Positions 44,684 through 55,236 are shown, counted from the first letter of the stretch. The stretch is DNA of 64,000 nt from Cycas panzhihuaensis (GCA_023213395.1 CM041465.1:172863741-172927740), one strand, 5' to 3'. Numbers and translations are program-made. The notes: generated by a model from the sequence alone, not told the origin.

Positions 44684-44699
44684 AAAATATAAGTCAACA
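44684..44699 (+). repeat. 3' LTR of G0, last 16 bases
   Basis: AAAATATAAGTCAACA equals the end of the G0 5' LTR (AAAATACAAGTCAATA, 8147-8162). This small piece, 17 kb from the rest of the LTR, closes G0 and is followed by ATGAT, the right target duplication. Confidence 0.85.
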
Positions 44700-44704
44700 A
44701 TGAT

Positions 44705-45984
44705 ATATGTGACCACACACCATTCAAGTTGCAACTGATAGAACTACGGGGAGAACCAGCTATGGTTTAGCTAGCTGTTTGTGGAGTGGCCCAACCACTG
44801 TGGCTGCTATGGGACCCTGTCCTAGCAAGAGGATGGCTCCTCGGAGGAGTGCCAAGGCAGAGGATAACACATACCTGCCATTCTCCTATGCCATCTATTC
44901 TTATATATGTGTACATATTGTGGCTGATTTAGGGGAGTACCACAATGTACCCTCCCTTTTTAAAAGCCTTATTCTCAAAGATTTGTTATTGCTAGGCCAT
45001 ACATACCCTCCCTTCTTAAGAGCCATGTTCTCAAAGCTTGTATTAATTTCTGGTGTTTCTTTATATATGATTAAAGAAAGAGGTTATAGGGTAACATGGA
45101 TTGAGTGTTGTTTTACGTTAAGCCAAGAATTGTTCTAATTATAGAGCTCGTACCAAGTGGACTGGTTAAATGATGTGCAATGGTCAAGTGTCCCTTGATA
45201 GACTTGATATCGATATTCTAGGGTCTAGGGTGTTGAACTGAGTCGCCAATTTTTCTGTGCATCTGGGGGACCATCTTTCTTTGTTTCCTGGGGCATGTAT
45301 AGGCATATAATAGAGCCAATATATCCTTTTCTTTGTGACTTGTCCCAAGATGGGAGTGATCCAATGCCTAGTAAAGTATGTTGGCCTCCATTCTAGTTGA
45401 ATATGATGAGAAACAATTTATGCCTTGCAAAGTATGTTGGCCTCCATTCAGGTTGACTATGATGAGAAACAATTTCCCCTAAAAGTGGGAGGAATTGATG
45501 AAAGATGATTTCTCCTAAAGAAGGAAGGGATTGAAGAACTTTATTATGTACATCATGCACTTTGAATGTATGTCATGTACAATGAAGGTATCATAGCTAC
45601 AATTGCTTACAACTAGGCACTTTTGGCGTGAATATGTAATGTAAATAGCTTAGTTATAGTCCTAGTTAGTCCACATTCAACGTAATACCTATACAGGCTA
45701 CTGAAGTCTAGATTAAGGTTAGAGTAAGTGAAAACTCAGTTTGTTGGAGATTAATAAAAAAAAGATAGTTAGGGTTGGAACCACTTAAAACTATTTTTCT
45801 TTATTATAAATATGTACTTCAATTTTACAATGAGATATATAGAAAGGAAGAGATTTTTGAGCAAGCTCTCTCTCATTCCCTCTCTTTCTCGCTCTCCCTT
45901 TTCTTCCCTACTTAGCATATGTCATTCATCTACGCATTCATGTAAATTATAGTCTATTCTCACAAGATTCTACTTTCGCTTTAC
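44705..45984. other. Host intron segment right of the nest
   Basis: No exon of the GTPase gene and no transposon gene seen. A frame of 119 codons at 44779-45138 has no recognisable similarity and ordinary non-coding composition. An imperfect direct repeat of about 50 bp (AAAGTATGTTGGCCTCCATTC followed by a TATGATGAGAAACAATTT end) lies at 45371-45418 and 45428-45473. TTTAC at 45980-45984 is the probable left target duplication of C2. Confidence 0.5.
45371..45473. repeat. Two-copy direct repeat in host intron
   Basis: The unit of about 50 bp starts near ATGCC[T]GCAAAGTATGTTGG and ends in GATGAGAAACAATTT; the copies differ by a few bases (CTAGTTGAAT versus CAGGTTGACT). It is probably a small local duplication. 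Confidence 0.75.
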
Positions 45985-46188
45985 TGTTAGAGTAATGTTT
46001 TATCTAGGATATTGATGTAATCTTAAGTTGTGTACCTCTAAGGTCATTAATGAGGGTCATGTGGCAACCCCTCTTTGTTGTAAAACTAACAAGTGGCTTA
46101 CATGTGGTACGCGGTTATTTAATCTCCTTGTATTTATTGAGAGACTCTTTCTCAACTAATTAATGAAATTTATTCTCCAAATTCTTCA
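45985..46188 (+). repeat. 5' LTR of C2
   Basis: It starts TGTTAGAG and ends TTCTTCA one base before the primer site. The ends are inferred from TG...CA and the primer site, since no partner copy is in the window. At about 204 bp it is short for a copia LTR. Confidence 0.7.
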
Positions 46189-46189
46189 T

Positions 46190-46205
46190 TGTATTAGAGC
46201 GGGAG
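46190..46205 (+). other. Primer-binding site of C2
   Basis: TGTATTAGAGCGGGAG corresponds to the initiator-Met site TGGTATCAGAGCGGGAG with one base lost and one changed, so it would prime poorly now. Confidence 0.7.
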
Positions 46206-46824
46206 TCTTGTTCAAATGTCTTCAGTCCTTCTAGGGCTTCTAAGAAAAAAGCAAAAGAATTCTGGTAATCATTTGTCATCAACTAAATCTCAAAGGAGAC
46301 ACATTGGAGAAGAAGGTATCTTGTTGCAGTATAGAAGTGTATGAACGTGTTTGGATTACGGTACAGAATTGTATGGATGTGTACATACTTGCAAAATTTG
46401 ATGTGCTCAAAATTCACTAAAATTTGGCCAACAGATTCGTCTTGGGGAGTACATCACTTTTTCTAAAGGCTCAACTCGAGATTTATATGTTTTAAGGTCG
46501 TTTTACCCAATTTTTAGTCCTTCATAAATTTGAAGGAGAATTTGAAGATTTTAGTCAAAAATCTTAGTAAATTTGAGTAATACCTATCCAAAAACCTTCC
46601 TCTGTCTATAATAGGTCCTTTGCATACAATTTTGAAGATCCCAATATTAGATTTAATAAGTTATAAACAAACTTCTCACAAAATTCTAACTGCTAATTTT
46701 TGTTTTAGGGATAGATTCTGAACAAATCAAACACAATGTTTGAAAAAAATTTATATATTATGAATCTACATTTCAAGAGCTTTCTTTTGCACCCAATTTT
46801 GTTTCATTCCGTACACCAATACTT
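46206..46824 (+). other. C2 leader, probably with foreign sequence
   Basis: Copia gag normally starts within about 100 bases of the primer site. Here the gag-like frame starts 0.6 kb later. The stretch about 46300-46880 is AT-rich, contains repeated GTACGG/CCGTAC and TATGGAT words, and no reading frame. It could be a small insertion, but I found no terminal repeat or target duplication. Confidence 0.4.
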
Positions 46825-47850
46825 TTGTATGGATTTCCGTACAGTCGTATGACCCTTCATCCTCAAACATTGTTGCATTTAGTGCTAGTGTTTGTAGTCT
46901 TCGGTTTGAAGATAGCCTCTTTTGTTTTGGCTTTAAACGAACAAGACAAACTCATGGCATTAAGTTATCATGCCTGGAAGATAAAAATTGAAAGTTTTTT
47001 TAGGGCAAAAAATGCATGGGACATTGCTACTGGAAAAGAGAAAAGACCAAATAATATTGTTGATCAACTCAGCTGGAATGAAAGAAATAATGTTGGCGTA
47101 ATAACACTGAAATTGTCAATTTCTGATTCTACATTATTATATGTTGAAGGAGTGAACTCCTTTGAGGAAATCTAAAAGGTATATGCAAATCTCCATAGAT
47201 AAAAAAATGAAGCTAAAATAGTGGCATTAAACGAAGAATTGTATACGCTTCATATAAAAGAAAAAGAAAGTGTTGTTGAATTTATTCACAAAGTTACATC
47301 CATCAAAAATGACTTGGTTAGTGTTGTAGCAAACATTCTAAACATGGAACTTGTGCAAATGATTGTCAACAAATTTCCGAAGTCATTTGATAATATGGTG
47401 AAGACAATAACCAATAATAATCAAATAACAATAATGCCTCTTGAGATTCTGACTGGTTTTTTACTAAGACATGAACATAGAAACAAACGTTACGAGGAGG
47501 AATATGAAATTGAAGAATCATTCCTATCGAGACTCGGTCTAGGAAATAGCAGATGAGGATAATTTTCCTCTAGAGATCGCAGCCGAGCTCCTAACACCAA
47601 AGGCTAGATGAGAGGAAGATGGCAAGAAAGGAGAGGCAAAGGAAGATCAATTCCTCCAAAAGATTCCAAAGTCTGCTTTAATTGTGGAAGACCTACACAT
47701 TTTTCTAGCAACTGTTGAGCTTTTGACATATGTTATCATTGTGGTCAGGTAGGACACTATCCTTACCAATGCTCTCAAAGGCAAGTAGAGATCCTGAGAG
47801 GGAAGCAGCCTGCTGGAAACTACAACAAATAACATAGCAATTTCGAAGAA
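46825..47850 (+). pseudogene. gag: C2 gag with two zinc knuckles
   Basis: 46825-47175 contains ALSYHAWKIKIESFFRAKNA, the copia gag N-terminal signature, and after a stop 47221-47556 continues (LNEELYTLHIKEKESVVEFI, IVNKFPKSFDNMVKTI). In another frame at about 47668-47775 two knuckles are seen, CFNCGRPTHFSSNC (CX2CX4HX4C) and CYHCGQVGHYPYQC, separated by a stop. At least three breaks disrupt it. Role: particle formation and RNA binding. Confidence 0.82.
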
Positions 47851-48330
47851 GAAAAAGAAGAAGAGACAACCTTCATAGTTGCACTGACCACAAGTACTAG
47901 AGATGAAGGCATTTCGTACATCAAGTCTGAAGCCTCCAACCATATGACAGGACAGAGAGAATGGTTTGAATCCTTAAGACCATATTCTCTTAAGAAATCA
48001 GTGGAGTTAGGCAATAAATACCCTCTTCACATTCGGGGTATTGGAGTGATAACAATTGAAATCAAAGGAACAATACAAAAAAGTGGTAATGTCCTCTTCG
48101 TTCCAGGTTTAAAGAAAAATTTGTTATCCATCTCTCAACTAGGAAAGAAAAAGTTGAGAACTATTTTTGATGAAAATGGATTTTGTCATATTTTAGATAT
48201 GAAGAAAGGAGGGATAGTAGTAGGAAAAGGCATAGAAAGTAATGATCTCTATAAATTGCTTTCTGTTCCCATCTCTGTCACTCCAAATGTTGATGTAAAG
48301 TCCTTTGTTAGTTCCAGTATTGTTAATAAC
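47851..48330 (+). pseudogene. pro: C2 protease region
   Basis: The frame from 47944 reads on from SYIKSEASNHMTGQREWF, the copia protease start (normally D-S-G-A-S-x-H-M-T-G). The catalytic Asp-Ser-Gly is changed to Lys-Ser-Glu, so the protease is dead. Then follow GIGVITIEIKG and VLFVPGLKKNLLSISQLGKK, the usual link between protease and integrase. Confidence 0.82.
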
Positions 48331-49436
48331 AAACTTTGCCATTTGAAGTATGGACATATCTCTACTGATAGGTTAGAATTATTAAAAAATTCTAACATGG
48401 TTGATGGCCTTCTAGATATATCCTGTTTATTGGGAAAACAACACAGATTCCCTTTTCAAAAAAGTGTGGGGCCAACACAAAATAAATTAGAGCTAATGCA
48501 TTTAGACCTATGCGGACCCATTGCTTCAAACTCGCTTAAAGGAGCCAGATATTTTCTCACATGTATTGATGAATTTTCTAGAAGACTGTGGATGTATTTT
48601 CTTTACAGCAAATCAGATATGTTTGACAAATTCAAAGAATTTAAGGCCGAAGCGGAGTTGGAAAGTGGCAGTAAGGTAAAGTGCATTCAGTCCGATGGTG
48701 GAGAATAGATATCAAAAGAATTTCAGTTCTTTTCCAAAACTCATGGAATACGCCGACAAGTAACCACACCATATACACCTCAATCAAACGGTGTAGCGGG
48801 ACGTATGAATAGAACCATCATGGAAATGCCTCGAATTTTGATACAGGATAGATAAGTTCCCAAATCATATTGGGCAGAAGCAGTGAATACTGTAGTCTAT
48901 TTAATAAATAGAAGTCCAACTCAAACATTGAACAAGGTAACTCCTGAAGAAGTATGGACAGGATACAAGTCTGATGTAAGTAATCTCAAAATTTTTGGGT
49001 GTCAAACTTTTGTTCACATTCTTGATAAAAAACGAACTAAACTTGATTGTAAAAGCATAGAATGCATAATGGTTGGCTATAGTTAAAACTCCAAGGCATA
49101 TAAATGCATAGACCCTAAAACAAATAAGGTTTATGTAAACAAAGATGTTATTTTTAATGAACAAGACATTGAAAGAAATCAAGAGACACATTGAGAAATT
49201 GAAATGTCCCCTAAAAGGTCCACCGTGACTACTCCTCCACTTGAAGAAGTTTCTAGGTTGTATTCGAAGACACAGAAACTGAAGAAGAATACTCTGAAAA
49301 GGTCTCCTCACTTGTCAGAGAAACAAGTCCTATTCGCCAACAAGGTACATCAAAATAAGAAGAGGAAACCAAGACAAATTTTTCTAAGAAGGTACCAAAA
49401 TGGTATCTCAAAATTATTGAAGAATCAAAAGGTAAT
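48331..49436 (+). pseudogene. int: C2 integrase
   Basis: Zinc region HLKYGHIS is followed by SCLLGKQHRFPF, where the C-x-x-C pair is lost. Core: LMHLDLCGPI, FLTCIDEFSRRLWMYF (first Asp), CIQSDGGE (second Asp, then a stop at 48706-48708), and QSNGVAGRMNRTIMEM at about 48785-48830. In the last motif the catalytic Glu of GVAERMNR is Gly (codon 48799-48801). 48883-49086 holds YLINRSPTQTLNKVTPEEVW and IFGCQTFVHI. Inactive by loss of a catalytic residue as well as by stops. Confidence 0.88.
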
Positions 49437-50270
49437 GTGTTTGATCACATAACTAGGTCTCAAAGGCATCACACATTGTTCTGTTCAACTAAACCTCAAG
49501 CATATGAGGAAGCAAGCCAGCATGATGAATGGAAGACAACAATGGGTGTAGAAATGGCAACTATTTCCAAAAATAAAACATGGGAACTAGTTGAGCCACC
49601 TATTGGCAAACTAGTTGTCAATTGCAAATGGGTGTATAAAGTAAAAGAAAATTTTGATGGAGGAATAGGAAAGTACAAAGCAAGATTAGTTGCCAAAGGA
49701 TACACCCAAACTGTAGGGATAGATTATGATGAAACCTTCTCTCCAATAGCAAAACTAAATATTGTGAGAATGGTTATTGTTCTGGCAGCACAACAAAAGT
49801 GGAAGATCTTCCAACTTGATGTAAATAGTGCTTTTCTAAATGGAGATCTAAAAGAAGAAGTGTACATGCAACAACCAAATGGATACATGCAAGTTGGCCA
49901 AGAACATCTTATTTGTAGACTGAAAAAGGCCCTATATGGACTGAAGCAAGCCCCAAGAGCTTTATATGCCAAATTGGATAAATATCTTATTCAAAATAGC
50001 TTCCATAGATGTGAGTTAGATCCTAGTCTATATGTAAAAATCAACAAAAGTTTGATTACCATAATTGTTGTATATGTAGATGACATGATTCTTATAGGAA
50101 GCAATACATAATCCATTACAATCATAAAAGTTCAATTGGAAAAAAGATTTGAAATGATTGACTTGGGTCTTTTGAATTATTATCTTGGTATAGAAATAAA
50201 GTAGAAGGAGAATTCAATTTTCATATCACAAACCAAATATACTAGGAATCTACTAAAGAAATTCAAAATG
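49437..50270 (+). pseudogene. pol: C2 reverse transcriptase
   Basis: 49437-50111 is an open run of 224 codons with EEASQHDEWKTTMGVEM, WVYKVKENFDGGIGKYKARL, VAKGYTQTVGIDYDETFSPI, FQLDVNSAFLNGDLKEEVYM, CRLKKALYGLKQAPRALYAK and the polymerase box YVDDM (YVDD at 50073-50084). All three catalytic Asp (D in FQLDV, DD in YVDD) are kept. A stop at 50109 and another at 50203 break the C-terminal part (LGLLNYYLGIEIK). Confidence 0.92.
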
Positions 50271-50901
50271 AAAGACTATAACAGTTGCGCAACACCAATG
50301 GAAACAAGGTGTATTCTAATTCAAGATATAGAAGGAACTCCAATTGATAGAACCTTGTATAGACAACTAGTTGGCAATTTAATTTATCTTATTGCCACTA
50401 GACCTAACATTTTATATTCAATGGGTGTGATTTCGAGATACATGCAGGAACCAAAAGTATCACATTTGACCATGACAAAGAGAATTCTCAGGTATCTAAA
50501 GGCACTTCTGCCCTAGGATTGACTTATACCAAAACAGATACAATGGAGCTAGTTAGATACAGTGATTCTGATTGGGCAAAAGGCAAGGAAGACAAAAAAT
50601 CAACTACAGGATATTGCTTCTTTCTTGATTTAGCAATAGTATCCTGGAGTAGCAGAAAGCAACCAAATGTTGCTTTATCTTCTACAGAGGCTAAATACAA
50701 ATTAATAGTAAGCGCATCTTGTGAAGCAGTATGGCTGAGACAATTGCTGACAGATTTGAAACAAAAATAGAATGATCCAACCACTCTTTATTGTGATAAC
50801 TAGAGTGCAATAAAGATGACAAACAATCTAGTTTTTCATGCCAGAACCAAGCATATAGAAGTACATCATCATTTCATAAGAGAAAAGGTTTTGAACAGAG
50901 A
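50268..50901 (+). pseudogene. C2 RNase H, truncated by G4
   Basis: 50268-50516 contains the connection (YRQLVGNLIYLIATRPNILY, VISRYMQEPKVSH). A frameshift leads to 50519-50770 with LVRYSDSDWAKGKEDKKSTT, GYCFFL and WSSRKQPNVALSSTEAKY, so the RNase H Asp and Glu are seen. After a stop the helix HHFIREKVLNRD follows and G4 begins, cutting the last residues, the polypurine tract and the 3' LTR. Confidence 0.9.
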
Positions 50902-51631
50902 TGTTGCGGTTATAATTAACACCCATGCGTTCGTTAAAGGGAATGTATGACAAAAACAAAACGAAACAGTGGGTATTTTGCAGGGCAACCATTTGATATA
51001 CATTTGGAACAGAGAATGGACGAAATAGTACCCAGAATGTAGTCCATCCCACTACAGGAACGAATGTTGTACGCAGGAACGGGCGAGGAATGCAAGAATG
51101 CACTGAGCGGAAAAAGGAACGATTGCGGCCCAGCAGAGGAATGATGGATGGAACACATGAAACACGTGGACAACCGTACGAATTAAAGAATGTATTAAGA
51201 GACTAACAAAGCATGGTTAAGGGTTGAACAGGCGTTCATTCGAGAAAACAGATGGTTGTAGTTGTTAGACGCAACCGTTTTATAACAGGAATGCATAGTG
51301 TATATAAACACATGCTCCCATTGGGATGGATGTGAGAGCCGAGTTAGTGATTCCAATGGTAGCTGATCTAGTACGGTTGACTAGTCAGATTGAAATGGAT
51401 CTTATATGATGTAATATTGACTGTTGCCTAATGAAATAATAGAGTTACGTGGAAAAGCATGTGTACTCATTGAGGAATGCATGGTGAATGTATGTGTATG
51501 AGTTACTTATGGACTTATGTGGCTTAATAAATGAAGATTATGTATGTTGACCACGTGCACACACCCTAGACTACAGTGGAGACCCTTGACGAGTGAAAAT
51601 CTTGCAATAAGGAGCAAATTAGTAGTCAACA
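50902..51631 (+). repeat. 5' LTR of G4
   Basis: About 730 bp, TGTTGCGG to CAACA, followed by the primer site. The last third aligns with the G0 LTR (TAATGAAATAATAGAGTTACGTGG versus TTAATAAAGTGAAGAGTTACGTGG; GACCACGTGC...CTAGACTAC...CTTGACGAGTG). The start is set by similarity to the G0 LTR start and by the sudden end of C2. Confidence 0.75.
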
Positions 51632-51645
51632 TTGGTTCCATTGCC
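51632..51645 (+). other. Primer-binding site of G4
   Basis: TTGGTTCCATTGCC, identical to that of G0 at 8163-8176, tRNA-Asp-like. Confidence 0.7.
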
Positions 51646-51763
51646 TAAGTCCACTAGCGGAGGGAAGAGAAACCAGAAAATCCATGTGCAAAGGATAAGT
51701 CACCCTGGCTGTCATAGTGATGGCAAGCTCTAATTAAGGCTAGACAGCCACGGGGACCTTCCA

Positions 51764-53790
51764 ATGCCACCTAAACGGCCTTTGAAGGCAGAGGGGTCAC
51801 AAACAAAACCTCAGGGAATAACAAAATCAAGCAAACATAGAGCCTTAAGATGGTCCTGAGAGAGGAAGCTAAGGAGAGCAAGGAGATTAAGTATCGATAA
51901 AAAAGAAGACCAAAATGAATCGATGGAATGATCTAAGGCAAGTGGAGCCTAGACACCACGAGAAATAGAAGATAGAGGCCGAGGGGAGCCTATAACAATC
52001 ATACCTACTCCAGAGAAATATCACAACAAAGGAAAGGATATTGAGGAGGAGGAGAAAGAAACAAACAACCCTGAGACAAAGCTAAGTTTGGACTCTACTC
52101 CGAAGGACCTAACTGGCAATGAGGAAAGGGCAGAGGAAGGTCCCCAGACACATTGGGAAAATCATTTGATTAGACAACTCTTTGAAGACCCACCAAAGGG
52201 AAGTGAGGATCAGTCATACCTAATAACAACTCCAGTGGCGGCGGAGATACTAGAAGTACCAGGGATAATTCAACTGAAGTCACCCTTACGTAATCCCTTA
52301 TTCAAGAAAGGGACTAGTGCATAAGAAACACCGCCAAGGAGACCCTACAAGAAGTTTTCCAAAGGGAAGGCAACAACTCCACCTCGAAGGGAGGAGGGAA
52401 GGAATAAGTCTACAATGGCACACCACAGGGAGTTTGGGAAACTCGTTTTTGATGACTCTACTGATGCTACAAAACACATTAACCTATTCCAAAGGTTGAT
52501 CAATCTTGAGAAAATCACAGATGAGGATGAAATCAAGGAGAGATTTGCGTACTCATTAAGGGGTGTACCATTAGCATAGTATAAGTAGTTAGACCCACGC
52601 AAAACATGGGACAAAATTAAAAAGGAGTACGAAGCAAGGTTCATGAAATACCGCAATAATGATATTATAGAACTAACCCTAAGGGAAATACAACAGAAGC
52701 CAGGAGAATCTGTCATGACATATATTAGCAGAATAGATATGATTGTTGCTACCATAACAAATAATGAAAAGATCAAGGACTTGAGTATGCGTACCTTTTT
52801 TGTAAACAGGTTGAACACCAAGCTAAGGAGTGCAATGGCGTTGCATCCCTTAAAATCATACAAGCACGTGCATGAATTGGCCTTGGACTTCAAGAAAGAG
52901 ATAGACACCAAAAGAATAGTCTATGACCCCTTAGTTATGAGGTTGCAAGAAGAAATAAATGAATTGAAGACGCTAAACCTTAATGGACCCCTATTTCAAA
53001 TGGTTAAGATAGAGGAGAGTACAAAGATAGAAGCCCTTAGGAAGGAAGTGGCCAAATTGAAGTTACAACATTGAGACAACTCCGGAGAGGATTCCGACAA
53101 ACATCGGGGGTAAAGAACCCCTAATTGAGAAATGGTGTCACATTTGTGAGGAAGATACTCACACCACGAAGGGATGCAGATGTAATGCACTAAACCACAA
53201 ACAGAATACTTGATGCTATATTTGCGACCAAGGAACACATAATATACAGGAATGCTATTTCAACACCAGAGGCACCAACGTCTGAAAAGAGGGCAAGGGA
53301 GAAATAATCTGAACACTCGAACAATATATACAAGAAGGACGCAACCAGAGAACCTAAGGAAGAAAATTCCGTTGGGAAGATGTTTGATATGTTTGGAGTA
53401 TAGGCACTGGAAGTCTAACTGCCTAGTAGCAAAAATCCAGAAAGAATGCCCATACCTATGCAAAAATTGTGGTCTAAGCACTCATACCACTGAGGAGTGC
53501 AAAGGCAAGGGCAAGGCTCTAAACAGAGTAACGATCATACCGAGATCCCCAAAAAATGTTAACCTACAAAACCGGAAGAATGAGGGAGAGAAGGACTACC
53601 CTAACCCAAAGGTGGAAATTGACTGCTTTACTGGTGCCAAGAGAGCACTGGAAGAAGCTGCATGGGAAGAAGCAATCAAATCACTACCTATAGAAAAACC
53701 AGAAATAAAACAAGTGTATTGGAGGAAGAGCAAGAAAGCAGAAGAGCAAGCATTACCTAAGAACTTAAGGGAAACTCCCAAGATATAGGA
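51764..53790 (+). pseudogene. gag: G4 gag with four CCHC zinc knuckles
   Basis: Start ATG 51764 (Met-Pro-Pro-Lys-Arg-Pro) matches G0. The acidic N-terminus is at 52088-52324, the capsid core at about 52415-52620 (EFGKLVFDDSTDATKHINLF) and 52643-53074 (FFVNRLNTKLRSAMALHPLK). Knuckles: CHICEEDTHTTKGC (53134-53175), CYICDQGTHNIQEC (53215-53256, after a stop), CLICLEYRHWKSNC (53381-53422) and CKNCGLSTHTTEEC (53460-53501). All four keep CX2CX4HX4C, which makes G4 the best record of the four-knuckle layout. Stops at 52322, about 52577-52590, 53072 and 53212 break the frame. Confidence 0.85.
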
Positions 53791-54204
53791 ACTCTTGCAA
53801 AAATTGATACTCATGGAGGACTTAGTCAACCAATTGAACTTAACCATTCCATTAGGGAGAGTTATCGAATGGATAAAAGGAGGAAAGATACATCCGAAAG
53901 AAGCCTATCGAAGCCTACACAAGATCAAACCATCCTGTGACCTGGACCCATCAGGGATCTAAGCATTTTAGAGATAAATCTAAAGAACGTTATTGTAGAT
54001 AGAGGAGCAACTGTGAACATATTACCAACTCAAACATGGAAAAAACTAGGAAACCCGCGATTATCACCTACAGATTATTCATTGAAGCTGGCCAATGAAT
54101 TGTTAGTCAAACCAATGGGGCGATTGGAGAATATTCAAGTGAATGTAGTCGGCATTATCATTCTTGTCGACTTCACAATTGTGGATACTGTCAAAGAATA
54201 TTTT
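53791..54204 (+). pseudogene. pro: G4 protease, truncated
   Basis: After a stop at 53786 the region reads WIKGGKIHPKE and then NVIVDRGATVNILPTQTW, the active site with D-R-G, and LSPTDYSLKLANELLVKPMG, matching G1 SPDYAIRLAN and G0 LANELLV. Homology to G0 ends at about 54204, inside the second half. Arg after the catalytic Asp is shared with G0. Confidence 0.8.
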
Positions 54205-54656
54205 ACAAATGAACAAGGCTTTTCTATTTATAGCCTTTATTTTCTCTCTCTTAAACCAACTCTTAAATTCTCTCTATGAAAAACTGACTTCATAATAAAT
54301 GATTCTCTCTTTAATCCTCCTAAAAACCAACTTCATAATAATAATATCTCTTTATAAGGTCGACTTCATCCTTATTTTAGGAATGCTACAATCTTAGGTG
54401 TCCTACCATTCACCATAAAAAATGATGATTTCCCTATAGACCTCTTCACCAAATTGTTGTATGTAAATTTAGCTTGCGGTAACATGTTATCCCACTGCTT
54501 AAGTTTATCACTAGAAAAGCTCCTCAACAAATTTCCTAATAATTGATTCACCACTTCTGTTTGTCTATTCGTTTAAGGGTGATGAGCACTGTTGAATTGC
54601 AACTTCGTGTTCCTTAAAAAATAAATTAACAATCCCACTTGCATCATTCATCTTTT
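54205..54656 (-). pseudogene. int: Deleted minus-strand gypsy fragment with integrase piece
   Basis: On the minus strand 54640-54372 reads TKLQFNSAHHP, a stop, TNRQTEVVNQLLGNLLRSFS, MLPQAKFTYNN and SSFFMVNGRTPK. This is the end of a gypsy integrase core; the catalytic Glu is in TEVVN. The part 54205-54370 to its right in element direction is AT-rich with ACCAACTT-type repeats and may be LTR-derived. The rest of that element is missing. It is closest to chromovirus integrase (HHPQT-RQTEVVN). Confidence 0.75.
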
Positions 54657-55234
54657 TGCTATTAAACCTTATGTTTACATGTTAAATATGTACTTTATTC
54701 ACTTTATTCTTTCATTCATTATTTGTACTTTATGGGGTGACTTATCACTTAAGTGATAAAGTGCACACCCACATTTTTCCTAGTGACATAATATTGTTAC
54801 TAAAGGGTTAAATGGACCCTCATGCATCTTTACTCACTTAAGAGACCAAAAGGACACATGTCCTTCATGCATGACATGCAAAACATGCATTGCATGTAGC
54901 TTGGATGTTTGCCACTTGTCAAACATCCAATGTTGTTAGGTATCCTTAGTTTCTCTATATATTGAGACCTCTCCTCATGTCTCATATGTAGAGTTAGAGT
55001 TGTAATGTTATGCTATCAGTTTGCTAAACAACTGGTATTCCTTTGGAGTTGGGACTAATTCCATCTCCTCCCAAATTTGGTATCATCTTGCTCTTTGGAC
55101 TTTGATCTAGCTTATCTTTTACTTCATTTCCCTTGTTAGTTATGCTCTTATGTTTTCTAGAACTAGAATGAACTATTTTCATGATCTTGGGTATTATAGG
55201 CCTTAGGCATTCTCAACCTTTGACATTCTCAACA
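54657..55234 (+). repeat. 5' LTR of C3
   Basis: Starts TGCTATTAAACC, ends CTCAACA. Contains an 18-bp perfect palindrome (54742-54759), a hairpin with 13-bp arms and one mismatch (54901-54913 and 54918-54930) and a TATATATT box (54956-54963). These signals stand in the same order and spacing as in the solo LTR at 11468-12048. Confidence 0.88.
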
Positions 55235-55236
55235 TT

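Larger units (their letters stand above)
7255..44699 (+). mobile_element. Ty3/gypsy LTR element G0 (Athila/Tat-like), carrying nested insertions
   Basis: A plus-strand gypsy retrotransposon inserted in the host intron. Its LTRs start TGTTGGGG and end AACA (5' copy AATA). The flanking 5-mers are GTGAT (7250-7254) and ATGAT (44700-44704), four of five identical, which supports a single insertion event spanning 37 kb. Removing the solo LTR (about 11468-12048), G1 (12151-21479) and C1 (27689-44678) leaves roughly 10.5 kb of own sequence. Gene order is gag with four CCHC knuckles, protease, second gag-like domain, reverse transcriptase and RNase H, integrase, and an extra ORF. Many stops and frameshifts make it defective. 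The lineage assignment to Athila/Tat rests on the D-x-G-x-x-V-N protease, tRNA-Asp-like primer site, absence of a chromodomain and the post-integrase ORF; it is inference. Confidence 0.88.
45985..50901 (+). mobile_element. Ty1/copia element C2, 3' end cut off by G4
   Basis: A plus-strand copia element with a short LTR (about 204 bp), a primer site, gag with knuckles, protease, integrase, reverse transcriptase and RNase H in copia order (integrase before reverse transcriptase). G4 begins inside the end of RNase H at 50902. The 3' LTR is not in the window; if it exists it lies beyond G4, past 64000 or deleted. Stops, a lost integrase zinc region and a lost catalytic Glu make it defective. Confidence 0.88.
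50902..54204 (+). mobile_element. Ty3/gypsy element G4, G0 lineage, 5' part only
   Basis: Begins TGTTGCGG inside the C2 RNase H. LTR, primer site, gag and the start of protease are present and match G0 in order and motif, with clearly different LTR sequence. The homology with G0 stops in the protease (after TIVDTVKE, near 54204), where a minus-strand gypsy fragment and then C3 begin. The rest of G4 is not in the window. Confidence 0.82.

Noticed and set aside
44779-45138. 119-codon plus-strand ORF in the host intron
   Set aside because: No domain, no homology recognised, ordinary composition; likely chance.
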